NCBI GenBank assembly: GCA_052033915.1
Contig: JBPOJF010000011.1
Location: 39,203 to 103,202 of the forward strand
Direction: 5' to 3'
Source of the DNA: CALMZY01 sp052033915
Lineage (GTDB): Bacteria > Verrucomicrobiota > Kiritimatiellia > CAIQIC01 > JAGNIJ01
DNA: 64,000 bases
In this document: in pieces, positions 7,736 to 16,606 of the stretch
Numbering within the stretch: position 1 is the stretch's first letter
How the letters are laid out: each line of letters starts with the position of its first letter
The notes under the pieces: generated by a model
Seen by the model: only the letters and a program-made list of their open reading frames with translations
The model's database searches: none
What the model was told of the DNA's origin: nothing
Made by a program: the position numbers and the translations under genes

Positions 7736-8872
7736 CTACATGTTGATGTGCACGACCTTAGCCGGCGGGAAGCCGTTGAAGTACGTGGACGACGCGGCGC
7801 TGTAGGCTCCGATGTTCTCCGAATAGACCAGGTCGCCCAGCTTGAGATCGGGGAGTTGCTCGGCGAGGCTGATCGTGTCCAGCGCGTCGCAGGTCGGGCC
7901 GAACACGGAGCAGATCTGCGTCGGGCCTTTCTTGAACGCCTTCACCGGATACTTGCAGTGGTCGAAGATGATGCCGGAGTAGGTGTGGTAGACGCCGTCG
8001 TTAATGTAGTAACAGCGCTTGCCGTCGCGGTCGGCTTTGCCGATGACCTCGGCGACGACCGTGCCGGCGGTGGCGATCATGTAGCGGCCGGGTTCGGCGA
8101 GGATCGCGACCTTTTTCGGGAACAGCCGGTCAAACTCCGCGTTCAACGTCGCGGCCAGCTCCTTGAACGGGCGTACGTTCTTATCGTACGGCGCCGGGAA
8201 TCCTCCGCCGATGTCGAGTTGGATCATCTTGTCGAACCCGCGCGACCAGGCCTCCTTGAAGATTCCCGAAGCGATGTGCAGGGCCTGCACATAATTCTGG
8301 AAGTTCGTTGTCTGGCTGCCGACGTGGAAGCTGATGCCTTCGACGGTCAGCCCGGCGTCGTGCGCGGCCTTGATGAGTCTCACCGCTTCGCCCGGGTTCG
8401 CGCCGAACTTCGACGACAGCTCGACCATCGCGCCCGTATTCGGGACCTTGATGCGGAGTATGAGGCCCGCGTGCGGCGCGTACTTCCTGATCTTGCGGAT
8501 TTCTTCGTAGTTGTCGTACGTCACCAGCGGCTTGTACGGGTCCAGCTCGATCAGCGTCTGGTTCGCCTTGATCGGATGCGCGTAGATGATCTTGTCCCAG
8601 ATGAAGGCCTGCCGCTCCTTGGCCGGGAGTTTGCGGATATTGTCGTAGACCAGGTTGAATTCCGGCATGGAGGCCACGTCGAAACTCGCGCCGATCTTGT
8701 ACAGCGTGCGGATGATTTCCGGCGCGGAGTTTGCCTTCACCGCGTAATACGCCTGCACGCGGGGAAGGAGCTTCTTGAACGTCCGGTAATTGCTCCGGAT
8801 GACGTCGTGGTCCACGATGAATACGGGCGTGCCGTATTTTTTGGCAATGGCTTTCAGTTGGGTGTGCTTCAT
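7736..8872 (-). CDS. Alanine racemase-fold PLP decarboxylase, probably ornithine decarboxylase
   Basis: 378 residues of the fold-III decarboxylase family. YAVKANS carries the PLP lysine (Lys46); SFHVGSQ, IGGGFP and AEPGRY bind PLP phosphate; FGPTCDALD has the catalytic cysteine of the second subunit; YSAASSTYFNGF ends the domain. These match ODC/LDC enzymes better than carboxynorspermidine decarboxylase or LysA. It should make putrescine from ornithine, or cadaverine from lysine. AAGGAG lies 7 bases before the ATG. It follows the homospermidine synthase gene by 51 bases on the same strand, which supports the putrescine assignment because that enzyme consumes putrescine. Confidence 0.82.
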   Translation of the reverse strand: MKHTQLKAIAKKYGTPVFIVDHDVIRSNYRTFKKLLPRVQAYYAVKANSAPEIIRTLYKIGASFDVASMPEFNLVYDNIRKLPAKERQAFIWDKIIYAHPIKANQTLIELDPYKPLVTYDNYEEIRKIRKYAPHAGLILRIKVPNTGAMVELSSKFGANPGEAVRLIKAAHDAGLTVEGISFHVGSQTTNFQNYVQALHIASGIFKEAWSRGFDKMIQLDIGGGFPAPYDKNVRPFKELAATLNAEFDRLFPKKVAILAEPGRYMIATAGTVVAEVIGKADRDGKRCYYINDGVYHTYSGIIFDHCKYPVKAFKKGPTQICSVFGPTCDALDTISLAEQLPDLKLGDLVYSENIGAYSAASSTYFNGFPPAKVVHINM

Positions 8873-8923
8873 GGTTGCTCCTTGCGGACGCGGCGCCGCC
8901 GCGTCTGCGCGTTGTGCCCGGTT

Positions 8924-10381
8924 CTATTCCGCATCCGTGATCAGGAAGTTCTTGAACTGCCAGACATCCCGGCGGTCGATGCGCGGCTTGTTGTAGCCCT
9001 TGAAGTGATTCTCGTAATGCTTCAACGGCGTCCAATCCGAGGGGATGGACACGAACTTGCCGAGGTACGGCTTCGCGACCTTGAGGATGAAATCGTGCGG
9101 CAGGTCGTCAGGCACGCGGACGCCCTCGTTGGGATTCCGGATCATCCAGAGACTGCACGCCACCACCGAGATGGCGACCTGCATGGTCGTCGCGTTCTGG
9201 TGGGGCACCAGGCGCCGCGACTCCTGGATGCTGAGCATGCTGCCGGTCCACCACGAGTTGAACGGATGGCCCATCAGCAATGCGCCGAGGATATCCACAC
9301 CGGACGTGATCTCGTCATTCATGATCCGGAGCTTCGGCTGGAGCTCGTAGTTGCGTCCGCGAAGCTCATGAAGCGAGGCGATCGCGGCGTCGCACGGGCA
9401 GTACGCGTAGTGAACGGTCGGCCGGTAGAGCGGCTTCTTGCCTTTCCAGACCGTCAGTCGGTCGGAGATGGTGAACGCTTCGCCGTGGCGCACGACCATG
9501 CCGCGGATGGTGTAATGGGGTACCCAACTGGCGACCAGGGTGTTCATGCCCATGCGGGCGAGGCAAATCTGGTTCTTCGGCCCGCTCTTATGCCGGAAGG
9601 CGAGGGGCGGAAGCTCCTTCTCGTGTGTTCCCCAGCCCAGTTCGGACGTGGTGATGCCTTCCTCGCGGAATCCCTCGATGCTCCATGTGTTTACGAACTC
9701 GTCCACCTGCTTCGGCTGGTCGCTGATCTGGGTGTCGCGTTCGCTCACATGGATGACTTTGACGCCGAGTTTCATGGCCAGTTCGTTGAACCGCAGGTCT
9801 TCCCTGAGGCGCTCGATTTCCCTGGCGCGCGAGCCCGTAACCTTCTTCTGGGCGAGGAGCCTGCCGCCGATATCCAGCAAGCCTTGTTTGACGAAATGCG
9901 AAATCAGCCCCGGATTGGCGCCGTGTTCGATCACGGCGGTAGAGCCCGATTGTTTCCATTTCGATGTCATGCGGCGGATTGCCATGTGCCGCCAGTACAG
10001 CGTGCGTTCCTGCGGCGGCTTGTTGCGCGCGCCGGAATAAGGATCCCAGAGTTCGACGGAGGTGTTGACGTAAAGCACGCCGCGGTCGTGACACCACTGG
10101 AGAATTTCGCAGCAGTCGATGTTCCAGGCGAGGTCGATCAGCAGGTCGCCGGCCTTCAGGTATTTCGAGAGGACGGCCGACATGTTCTGCGGCGTGATAC
10201 GCTGTTGGACGAACCGGAGTCCTTTCCTGACCCAGGGCGCGATGTCCTGGGTCTTGTCCTCGAAGTCCATGACGGTGACGTTCTGATACGGAACCTTCAT
10301 GAGCTTGAACAGGATGGGAACCGTACACTGCGAAACGGAACCGTAACCGATGATCAGAATCTTGCCGTTGAACTTCGTCAT
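8924..10381 (-). CDS. hss: Homospermidine synthase
   Basis: 485 residues. An N-terminal Rossmann motif (ILIIGYGSVSQ) is followed by segments typical of bacterial homospermidine synthase: EHGANPGLISHFVKQ, HVSERDTQ, FVNTWSIEGF, ELGWGTHEK, YRPTVHYAYCPCD and RRLVPHQNATTMQV. The enzyme uses NAD+ to join two putrescines, or putrescine and spermidine, into sym-homospermidine. Length is close to the usual 470-490. The similar saccharopine dehydrogenase-type carboxynorspermidine synthase is shorter and lacks these motifs. It is the first gene of a two-gene operon with the decarboxylase. GAGGAGATG lies a little far upstream of the ATG. Confidence 0.9.
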   Translation of the reverse strand: MTKFNGKILIIGYGSVSQCTVPILFKLMKVPYQNVTVMDFEDKTQDIAPWVRKGLRFVQQRITPQNMSAVLSKYLKAGDLLIDLAWNIDCCEILQWCHDRGVLYVNTSVELWDPYSGARNKPPQERTLYWRHMAIRRMTSKWKQSGSTAVIEHGANPGLISHFVKQGLLDIGGRLLAQKKVTGSRAREIERLREDLRFNELAMKLGVKVIHVSERDTQISDQPKQVDEFVNTWSIEGFREEGITTSELGWGTHEKELPPLAFRHKSGPKNQICLARMGMNTLVASWVPHYTIRGMVVRHGEAFTISDRLTVWKGKKPLYRPTVHYAYCPCDAAIASLHELRGRNYELQPKLRIMNDEITSGVDILGALLMGHPFNSWWTGSMLSIQESRRLVPHQNATTMQVAISVVACSLWMIRNPNEGVRVPDDLPHDFILKVAKPYLGKFVSIPSDWTPLKHYENHFKGYNKPRIDRRDVWQFKNFLITDAE

Positions 10382-10803
10382 GATCTCAACACATCTCCTC
10401 GTTGTTCACTGTCTCTACGCGAGCGGGGCCTGACTCCAACCCCCTTAATAATTTTTGCATTCTGGGTACGCGAAAAAAGTCCGTCAAGATTGGAATTCAA
10501 ATAGCGCGTAGAAAGTTCTCCTCTACGAAATCTCAGGGCCGGCAAGGCCTGGAAAGGTGATCGCGTTTTTCCCCAGGCATTGAAAGAAAGGAGAAGGGGG
10601 AGCGGATTCAGCAAAAGCAGCGCCAAGGGAACAGTTCTGTCTGTGCTGGCGCGCGCGGGCGGGTTCCCGAGCGAGCGTAGCCCGCGAGACCACCAAGGCA
10701 CGGAGCGCATGAAGTCGGTGTTCTCGTAGAACGCCGGCTTGATGTGCGGAGTGGGTGGGTAGCTCCGAGGCCCGCGTCAGCGGGCCGAGGTCCGGACCCG
10801 ACA
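10382..10803. other. Intergenic stretch without a supported gene
   Basis: About 420 bases between hss and the gene after the first Rhs fragment. Only short unlikely frames are present. It includes a 20-base sequence (10644-10663) repeated exactly at 62872-62891, then a tract reading GACCACCAAGGCACGGAG that resembles dispersed intergenic repeats, and a GC-rich inverted region near 10770-10800 (GGCCCGC/GCGGGCC). Confidence 0.6.
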
Positions 10804-11340
10804 CTATTTCAGCGGCCCCTGCAATGTTTCCTGCGAAGTCGAATCCAACTGGGTCCTCTCCTTATCGGAAGCAAAACGTTTGTCTCTCGCCAAGGCTCGT
10901 GCAACGGTTCGCCTGCCATTAACAATAACGAAATCCTCTGGATCAAGGTCAAGAGAGTACACCTCACTCCACCATGGATGGGATTCCTTTGACCGGAAGA
11001 AAGAAGATGCAACATGATACGGCTTCCGCATTAAAAGCTGCACCCGCCCCTCTTTCTCGATCACTTCGAGCCGTTCCGCCTGAAAAATGTCCATTCGGAG
11101 ATTCGTCAGAACGACGATGTTCGACTCGACGTTTTCTTGGAAAGAGTCGACAGAAGGCTGAACCAGTACGACATGACCGCTGTGCCCATCATGGGAAATG
11201 ACGCATTTACTCCATGAATGACATATTGCAGAGATCGCAGCTTCCTCAGCGACTCCCCTAAATGGAGCGAAAAGAACAAGCGTTGCTAAGACAACTTGAC
11301 GCAAGCTTGTCAGGGACGAGATGGAGGGATGACTAGTCAC
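10804..11340 (-). CDS. Hypothetical exported protein overlapping the Rhs C-terminus
   Basis: The frame is open much further upstream, but a GTG at 11340 overlaps the Rhs stop (GTGACTAG). From there the product is 178 residues and begins with a signal-like segment (about 14-35: LRQVVLATLVLFAPFRGVAEE). The mature part has two early cysteines (CHSWSKC), alternating beta-like hydrophobic residues and a charged C-terminus. I recognise no family. Coupling to the Rhs stop is typical of a partner gene made in fixed ratio with the upstream product, such as an immunity protein, but an exported partner of unknown role is equally consistent. The Rhs is 5'-truncated, so the gene may be a silent remnant. 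Confidence 0.5.
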   Translation of the reverse strand: MTSHPSISSLTSLRQVVLATLVLFAPFRGVAEEAAISAICHSWSKCVISHDGHSGHVVLVQPSVDSFQENVESNIVVLTNLRMDIFQAERLEVIEKEGRVQLLMRKPYHVASSFFRSKESHPWWSEVYSLDLDPEDFVIVNGRRTVARALARDKRFASDKERTQLDSTSQETLQGPLK

Positions 11341-12016
11341 AGGGGGTTGTCTCCTTTGTGACCTTCCAATCCCACCAATCCCATACGACATCGTACACTT
11401 TGGTTGGGCCAAAGTGCGTACACTCCTCTGTCTTGGTGCAGGTTCCGGTAATGGTTTCCGTCTTCCCTGCACAATCCTTTTTCTCGCATGTGCAGGTCCA
11501 AGAAGATTCACGGGCAGAGTCGCCCTCTTTGCACGTCGATTTAGGTGGCGGACATTGGGCAACAGGGCCATTACCCGCACAGTTTGAACCAGGGCCTTCG
11601 CCAGCTGGTGAGCCGAGGTTGCCACGACGGCCATCGATATCAACGTCGTTAGCTGGATTGTTGAAAAGGAAACTGAATAGGTTCATGGATTCAAACTCAC
11701 CCAAAGGCTCTCTGCTGATCCACCTCCCCTTTATTGGCGAGTAAAATCTGAAGCCGTAATACAGAAGGCCCACTTCCAGGTTGGCGTACTTGGTGCTGAA
11801 GCGGCAGGTGAAGTCATTCGCTTCTGTCCCGGAAGCGGCTGTGACGTTCCCGTACGGGTCGTAGCGATAATGGGCTGCGATGGCGCCGCAGGTTGTCACG
11901 GAGTCCGTGAGTGGTTCTATGCGCGTGGCGTTCACTGGCTGGATATATAGCAGGTTTCGGGCGGTGGCTAAAGTGAATAGCGACGGTCTGACGCCGGCAT
12001 CCCGCGGCTTCGTCAA
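11333..12016 (-). pseudogene. 5'-truncated Rhs/YD-repeat core with cysteine-rich C-terminal tail
   Basis: The translation holds the end of an Rhs element: HYRYDPYGNVTAASG, then GLLYYGFRFYSPIKGRWISREP and NLFSFLFNNPANDVDIDG, the Rhs-associated core that ends the conserved cage. After the core come about 100 variable residues with 12 cysteines (CTCEKKDC, GTCTKTEEC) and a WDWWDWK stretch. No YD repeats precede the core, and only about 55 bases separate the frame from tRNA-Leu, so nearly the whole gene is missing. Full Rhs proteins exceed 1000 residues. The tail does not resemble a nuclease or deaminase toxin I know. It is probably a displaced C-terminal module or a truncated gene. Confidence 0.75.
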
Positions 12017-12070
12017 CGATCATTTTCAGGGCAGACCGTGGGTGTTGCGAACGCGTTCCAATGTTTGTTG

Positions 12071-12156
12071 TGGTGCCGGAGGAGGGAGTTGAACCCTCAC
12101 GCCCGTGAAGGCGCTGGATTTTGAGTCCAGTGCGTCTGCCATTCCGCCACTCCGGC
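12071..12156 (-). tRNA. tRNA-Leu (anticodon CAA)
   Basis: Minus strand. The acceptor GCCGGAG pairs with CTCCGGC, followed by discriminator A and encoded CCA. The anticodon loop CTCAAAA between CTGGA and TCCAG gives CAA. A long variable arm (CGCCTTCACGGGCG) marks a class II tRNA, and GGTTCAACTCC is the T arm. The Rhs fragment lies immediately 3' of the tRNA, a common island insertion position. Confidence 0.95.
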
Positions 12157-12293
12157 CACTGAAGACCACTACTGTTCCGGCATTCAGCAGGATTCACCCG
12201 AAAAATCGTCCTGCGGGGTGTTGTGTCCGCCGAGCCGGCGAATTACTTAATAAACTTCGCGTGCGGGCGCAAGGCTATGTTGCAGGGTGACGA

Positions 12294-12575
12294 TTACTTG
12301 TCTTCCGCGTCTGTCTGGGACATGCCGACCTTCTCGAGTGTCCGGTTCGCCAGGTCAACCATGCCGATCAGCAGGTTGACCACGGCCTTGTCCTTGTCAG
12401 TTGCCGGACGCAACGCGCCTTTCTTCACAGCGACCGAGACAGACTTGGAAAGATGCGCCAGTACGTCGAGGCATTCCTTCAACGCGCCCCGCTCGACATG
12501 GACTGGCAGTTCCAGCCCGTGACAGGCTGTGACACAGGTTCGCACGATTTCTCTCCATTGTTCGTCGGTAACCAT
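12294..12575 (-). CDS. Small hypothetical protein, helical
   Basis: 93 residues from the ATG at 12575 (MVTDEQWREIVRTC), chosen because AGGAGG lies 8 bases upstream; frame upstream of it is unlikely coding. The protein is mostly predicted helix with heptad-like hydrophobic spacing (LKECLDVLAHLSKSVSVAV, VVNLLIGMVDLANRTLEKV) and no signal peptide. I recognise no family. It reads on the same strand as tRNA-Leu, 137 bases away, and diverges from the mutarotase-like gene. A four-helix-bundle-type small protein is a guess only. Confidence 0.65.
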   Translation of the reverse strand: MVTDEQWREIVRTCVTACHGLELPVHVERGALKECLDVLAHLSKSVSVAVKKGALRPATDKDKAVVNLLIGMVDLANRTLEKVGMSQTDAEDK

Positions 12576-12743
12576 GGTGTCCGCCTCCTCCTTATTCGCG
12601 CACACACCGCCAATACTTAAGAATACGCCTGCGGGGAGCGGGTGTCGAGCTTGATACGCGCCGGCAAGTGTCGCCCTGCGCAAGGTTGTCTTGAAGCCGG
12701 GCCGGGATTCTGGCTTATTTGGAATCGCAGGAAGGAGACGGGC

Positions 12744-13604
12744 GTGAAACTCGTTTCATACAAAGGTTGGAAGCAGAATGCGCGGCTGACCAACGGCGCG
12801 ATCGAGGTGATCGTGACGCTGGATGTCGGGCCTCGAATCATCCGGTGCGGTTTTGTGGGCGGACCGAATATCTTCGGGGAGTTTAAGAGTCAGCTCGGCA
12901 AGTGCGGGGAGCGGAAGTGGATGATCCGCGGCGGACACCGGCTGTGGGTGGCGCCGGAGCACAAGCCGAAGACGTACGAACTCGACAATGGCCCCGTGGA
13001 GAGGGTGAAGGAAATTCCCGGCGGTATTCGCGTGGTCCAGAGGAAGGGGCCGTTGACCGGCATCCGGAAATCCATGGACATCATGCTCGCGCCGCGCAGC
13101 GCGCGGGTCAGGGTGATTCACACGCTCACAAATGAGGGGAAGAAGACGGTGCCGTGCTCCGTGTGGGCTTTGAGTGTCATGCCCCGGAACGGCGTGGCGA
13201 TTATCCCGGTTCCGAAGCCGGTGCCGCATGACGAACGATGCACGCCGAACCAGAACTGGAGCTTGTGGAGCTATACGGACATGACGGACCCGAGACTCAC
13301 GCTGGGCACGAGGGTTCTACGGGTGAGACAGGACCCGCGGCGCGGACCCTTCAAGCTCGGGATGGCGCAAAGGCAGGGGTGGGTTGCGTATTTGAAGGGC
13401 GATCTCCTCTTCATCAAGAACTTCGCCCGGAAGGCGGGCGCTGTGTATCCCGATTATGACGTCAACTTCGAGGTTTACACGGACGAGAACATCCTCGAAC
13501 TGGAGACCTTGGGCCCGCTGGTGAACTTGAAGCCCGGCCGGAGCGTCCGGCACGAAGAGCGATGGCTGCTCACGAAAGTCGGAGGCCGTCGCCGGGTGGT
13601 GTAG
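12744..13604 (+). CDS. Galactose mutarotase-like beta-sandwich protein (DUF4380-like)
   Basis: 286 residues from a GTG at 12744 preceded by AAGGAG at 6 bases. N-terminal VSYKGWKQNARLTNGAIEVIVTLDVGPRIIRCGF, then NIFGEF, GGHRLWVAPE and VIHTLTNEGKKTVPCSVWALSVM resemble the supersandwich of aldose-epimerase-like domains found in carbohydrate enzymes and in DUF4380 proteins. There is no signal peptide. A role on a sugar is inferred from fold only; I cannot name the substrate or place active-site residues with confidence. It is the only gene here on the plus strand and converges on the FloA cluster. Confidence 0.6.
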   Translation: MKLVSYKGWKQNARLTNGAIEVIVTLDVGPRIIRCGFVGGPNIFGEFKSQLGKCGERKWMIRGGHRLWVAPEHKPKTYELDNGPVERVKEIPGGIRVVQRKGPLTGIRKSMDIMLAPRSARVRVIHTLTNEGKKTVPCSVWALSVMPRNGVAIIPVPKPVPHDERCTPNQNWSLWSYTDMTDPRLTLGTRVLRVRQDPRRGPFKLGMAQRQGWVAYLKGDLLFIKNFARKAGAVYPDYDVNFEVYTDENILELETLGPLVNLKPGRSVRHEERWLLTKVGGRRRVV

Positions 13605-13648
13605 CGTCGTCCGTCCCCGGACGAGAGGACGGGGTTCACCGCGCCGGA

Positions 13649-14263
13649 TCAAGTCGATAGCGCTCTTGGCGGTCCCAACACAATCTGGTTGATCATCGCC
13701 CGCTTGAGTTGGCGGCGTCCCTTGACGAGTTCGCGTAGCTGCGCGCCGCGTTCTTCGGCGGTTACGCCCAACGGCAGAAGAGTCGGCAGGGGCGTCTTGA
13801 TGGCGTTGAAGGCGAAGGTCGATTCCTTGAACATCCCCCCGCGCGATCTGGCCCTGGGCAACGCCCGGATCTCGTGAATCTCTTGGGGAGCGTCGGCGAT
13901 CGCAGAAGGAAGTTGAGAAACGACCTGTTGGGCCGGCGGAACCCGGACGGCCGCTTTCTGCTTCACAGTCGGCGGTCGTGAATGCCGTTTTCCCGCGCCA
14001 TACGGAACCGGCTTCATGGGTTTCGAGACGGGGGGAGGCGGGAGCGGCGGCGGCGCCTGTTGCTGACCGCTGATCTGCTCGAAGAGAGTTCTCAGATCCT
14101 CTTCGATGGAGCGTTCGCCGCTCTCGATCGGTGGAGGTCTCGGGGGCGGTCGGGAACCTCCGCGCATCTTCGAGATCGCCTGCGCGATCAGCCAGAAAAC
14201 GGCCAACACCAGCCAGATGATGGCATCCGCTCCGCTGTCTGCTCTGAAGATTTCCAGTTTCAT
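13649..14263 (-). CDS. Hypothetical membrane-anchored proline-rich protein at end of FloA operon
   Basis: 204 residues. One N-terminal membrane segment (about 13-32, DAIIWLVLAVFWLIAQAISK), then a proline-rich linker (RPPPRPPPIE, QQQAPPPLPPPPVSKP) and a charged C-terminal part ending in KRAMINQIVLGPPRA, which looks like a short helical motif. It follows floA by 80 bases on the same strand. Similar anchored proline-rich proteins occur beside flotillin/NfeD sets, but no family name is certain. It is probably cytoplasm-facing after the anchor. No clear Shine-Dalgarno site precedes the ATG. Confidence 0.7.
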   Translation of the reverse strand: MKLEIFRADSGADAIIWLVLAVFWLIAQAISKMRGGSRPPPRPPPIESGERSIEEDLRTLFEQISGQQQAPPPLPPPPVSKPMKPVPYGAGKRHSRPPTVKQKAAVRVPPAQQVVSQLPSAIADAPQEIHEIRALPRARSRGGMFKESTFAFNAIKTPLPTLLPLGVTAEERGAQLRELVKGRRQLKRAMINQIVLGPPRALST

Positions 14264-14343
14264 ATGATATTGGATGGCGAGGCGTCCGGCCGAGCCGTCA
14301 TGGGATGCGGCCCGGCCGAAAGCTTCTTTCCGCCTTACCTAAC

Positions 14344-15372
14344 CTACGGCTTCGCCTGCTCCGGTCCGCCTTCGGCGAGCGATTCGCGCATCGCCGTGTC
14401 CGCCATGATGTTCTGCATGCGGTAGAAGTCCATGACGCCCAGCTTGCCGGCCTTGAAGGCGTGCGCGATGGCCATCGGAATCTCGGCCTGGGCTTCGACA
14501 ACCTTCGCCTGCATTTCCTGGACGCGGGCGCGCATTTCCTGTTCCTGGGCGACGCCCATCGCGCGGCGGCCTTCCGCCTCGGCCTGGCGCAGCTTCTTGT
14601 CCGCCTCGGCGCGCTCGGTCTCGAGCAGCGCGCCGACGTTCGCGACTTCGCGCGCGCCGCTGACGCCGGCCACGCTGACGTCGGCGATATCGATCGAGAC
14701 GATTTCAAAGGAGGTCTGCGCATCGAGCCCGCTTTCGAGCACCTTGCGACTGATGTGGTCCGGATTTTCCAGCACGTCCTTGTACGTGGAGGACGAACCG
14801 ATCGCGCTGACGATGCCCTGGCCGACGCGGGCGATGATCGTTTCCTCCGTCGCGCCGCCGACGAGGCGGGCCAGGTTCGTGCGAACCGTCACGCGCGCCT
14901 TCACGAGCAGGCGGATGCCGTCCTTGGCCACAGCGTCCAGCATCGTGGTCCCCTTGGACGGATCGGGGCAGTCGATCACCTTCGGGTTCACGCTGGTTCG
15001 GACGGCGTCGTACACGTCGCGGCCGGCGAGGTTGATCGCGCAGGCCTTCTGAAAGGTCAGGTCGATGTTCGCCTTGTCGGCGGCGATCAGCGCGTTGACG
15101 ACCATCATGACATCGCCGCCCGCCAGGTAGTGGGCTTCGAGCGGGTCGGTGTCGAGTTCGATGCCGGCCTTGACCAGTTGAATGCGCGCGCCGACGATCA
15201 GGCTGGGCGGCACCTTGCGGAGCTTCATGCCGAGGAGCTTGAACAGGCTGACCTTGGCGCCGGACATCCAGGCCTGCACCCAGATCTTGAGGAAGTAGAA
15301 GAACAGGCCGACCAGGATGAGTACCGCAATAGCCAGCAGTACGAACAGTATGGTGACGATTTGAACGCCCAT
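14344..15372 (-). CDS. floA: Flotillin-like protein FloA (UPF0365)
   Basis: 342 residues, standard length for FloA. Residues 5-30 form the membrane hairpin/anchor (TILFVLLAIAVLILVGLFFYF). The SPFH region follows with GGDVMMVVNALIAADKANI and LARLVGGATEETIIARVG. The C-terminal coiled coil is rich in Ala, Glu and Arg (ADKKLRQAEAEGRRAMGVAQEQEMRA). FloA scaffolds functional membrane microdomains and influences lipid order and protein secretion. AAGGAG lies 8 bases before the ATG. It is encoded 4 bases after the polymer-forming membrane protein and downstream of two NfeD genes, the usual partners. Confidence 0.94.
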   Translation of the reverse strand: MGVQIVTILFVLLAIAVLILVGLFFYFLKIWVQAWMSGAKVSLFKLLGMKLRKVPPSLIVGARIQLVKAGIELDTDPLEAHYLAGGDVMMVVNALIAADKANIDLTFQKACAINLAGRDVYDAVRTSVNPKVIDCPDPSKGTTMLDAVAKDGIRLLVKARVTVRTNLARLVGGATEETIIARVGQGIVSAIGSSSTYKDVLENPDHISRKVLESGLDAQTSFEIVSIDIADVSVAGVSGAREVANVGALLETERAEADKKLRQAEAEGRRAMGVAQEQEMRARVQEMQAKVVEAQAEIPMAIAHAFKAGKLGVMDFYRMQNIMADTAMRESLAEGGPEQAKP

Positions 15373-15376
15373 GAGA

Positions 15377-16606
15377 TTACTCCTTCTTTGATGTTTCTTC
15401 CTTGCTGTTGAATGACGCGGACGATGAAGGGGGGACTGCCGGAATCGGCGGCGGAAGTGGGGGCGCCGTTTCCAGAGCGGAATGCGACGTGAAAATGGCG
15501 AGGACGATGGCGCCCAGGCCCAGCGCCACGACCAGGAACGAAACGAGCGCGCCGATCCCGTACGGGAGCGCGGCCAGGGCGTAGATGGCGATCAGCCCGA
15601 TGGACAGGCTGGTAAAGACGCGGCTGAACGGCTGGGGCCCGTGGCGGCGGAGCAGGGCGCCTCCGACGCCGAGCGCCACGACGACTTTGGCGAGGTATGC
15701 CATGATCGCGTAGGACAGGAGAAGAAGGAAGCCGAGCGGAATCCCGATGATGGTCAGCAGAAGGAACAGGGTCGTCATCGGGATCAGGCAGAAGGCGATG
15801 ACGCCGATGAGCGCGCAGCGCCACGACGACCGGCGGAAATACCGGACGGCCCGGCCGGTAAAGCGCGGGAAGAGGGCGATGAAGGGAAGTCCCGCGACGA
15901 GGGCGCAGAGATAGTAGTACGCCTGGGTAAGAAAGACCTCGTAGCCCGACGGTTGGCGGGCCGCCGCGGCTTCCGTCCGGATCAACTGCCCGTCGAGCCG
16001 CACTTGGGCCGGATCCAGGAATAGATCCTTGGAGGACGTGTACGTCAGGTTGCCCTCGATGATCGTGCCCGGCATCACAACGATGTCCTCCGCCATGATC
16101 CGGATATTGCCCTCGATGGTCCCGCTGATCGTCGCGGATGTGGCGAGGACTTTCAGGTTCCCCCGTATTTTCCCGGCGATGAGGACGCTCTGGCCGGCGA
16201 GCGCGGCATCGCCCCGGATCGTCGAGTTGGTCGTCAGGGTGACGGTGTTCCCGGCCGCCAGCGCGCCGAGCCCGACGGTCCCGTCCATCGTGAGTTCGTT
16301 CGCGAGGAAGCGGGCATGCTCTTTGGCGACGCCGGTGAAGAGAATCGTGTTGCCGAAGGCCCAGACATCGTTCTCGAACGCGCCCGCGAGGCGTACGTTT
16401 CCGACCCCGCCCGGGCCGCCCGCGCACGCGGCAAAGAAATCGTCCTTCGCCGTTCCCCCGAAGGAAATATCCTGCGCCAGCACCCACGTCTCGTTCGTCA
16501 ACGTCCGGCCGTGCGGAAGTTTGAACCCGTCCGTCCGGATGAACTGGAGGGCCTGGGCCGGAGCCGACAACGCCAGAAGAGTGAGAAGAACCAGTAAGCG
16601 CCTCAT
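15377..16606 (-). CDS. Exported polymer-forming (bactofilin-like) domain with C-terminal multi-spanning membrane region
   Basis: 409 residues. Signal peptide (1-19, MRRLLVLLTLLALSAPAQA). Residues about 60-205 have bactofilin-like short beta repeats (AGNTVTLTTNSTIRGDAAL, AGKIRGNLKVLATSATISG, TIEGNIRIMAED), a right-handed beta-helix. Then come about five membrane spans (YLCALVAGLPFIALF, CALIGVIAFCLIPM, LLLTIIGIPLGFLLLL, VVALGVGGALL, LGAIVLAIFTS) and a Ser/Pro/Lys tail. Its ATG overlaps the short NfeD stop (ATGA) and floA follows by 4 bases, so it is translated inside the NfeD-FloA operon. The beta-helix should face the periplasm. I know no characterised homologue; a scaffold role is inferred. 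Confidence 0.75.
   Translation of the reverse strand: MRRLLVLLTLLALSAPAQALQFIRTDGFKLPHGRTLTNETWVLAQDISFGGTAKDDFFAACAGGPGGVGNVRLAGAFENDVWAFGNTILFTGVAKEHARFLANELTMDGTVGLGALAAGNTVTLTTNSTIRGDAALAGQSVLIAGKIRGNLKVLATSATISGTIEGNIRIMAEDIVVMPGTIIEGNLTYTSSKDLFLDPAQVRLDGQLIRTEAAAARQPSGYEVFLTQAYYYLCALVAGLPFIALFPRFTGRAVRYFRRSSWRCALIGVIAFCLIPMTTLFLLLTIIGIPLGFLLLLSYAIMAYLAKVVVALGVGGALLRRHGPQPFSRVFTSLSIGLIAIYALAALPYGIGALVSFLVVALGLGAIVLAIFTSHSALETAPPLPPPIPAVPPSSSASFNSKEETSKKE

Noticed and set aside
7736..8872. Carboxynorspermidine decarboxylase (NspC)
   Set aside because: The GPTCDALD and FHVGSQ motifs fit ODC/LDC, and the partner is a homospermidine synthase.
7748..10504. 918-residue open frame on the plus strand
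   Set aside because: Antisense to hss and the decarboxylase, which have clear family motifs. GC-rich codon third positions open the opposite frames.
10378..10710. 110-residue minus-strand frame after the Rhs partner
   Set aside because: Low-complexity, Arg/Leu/Ser-rich, overlaps a repeat-like tract and has no start signal.
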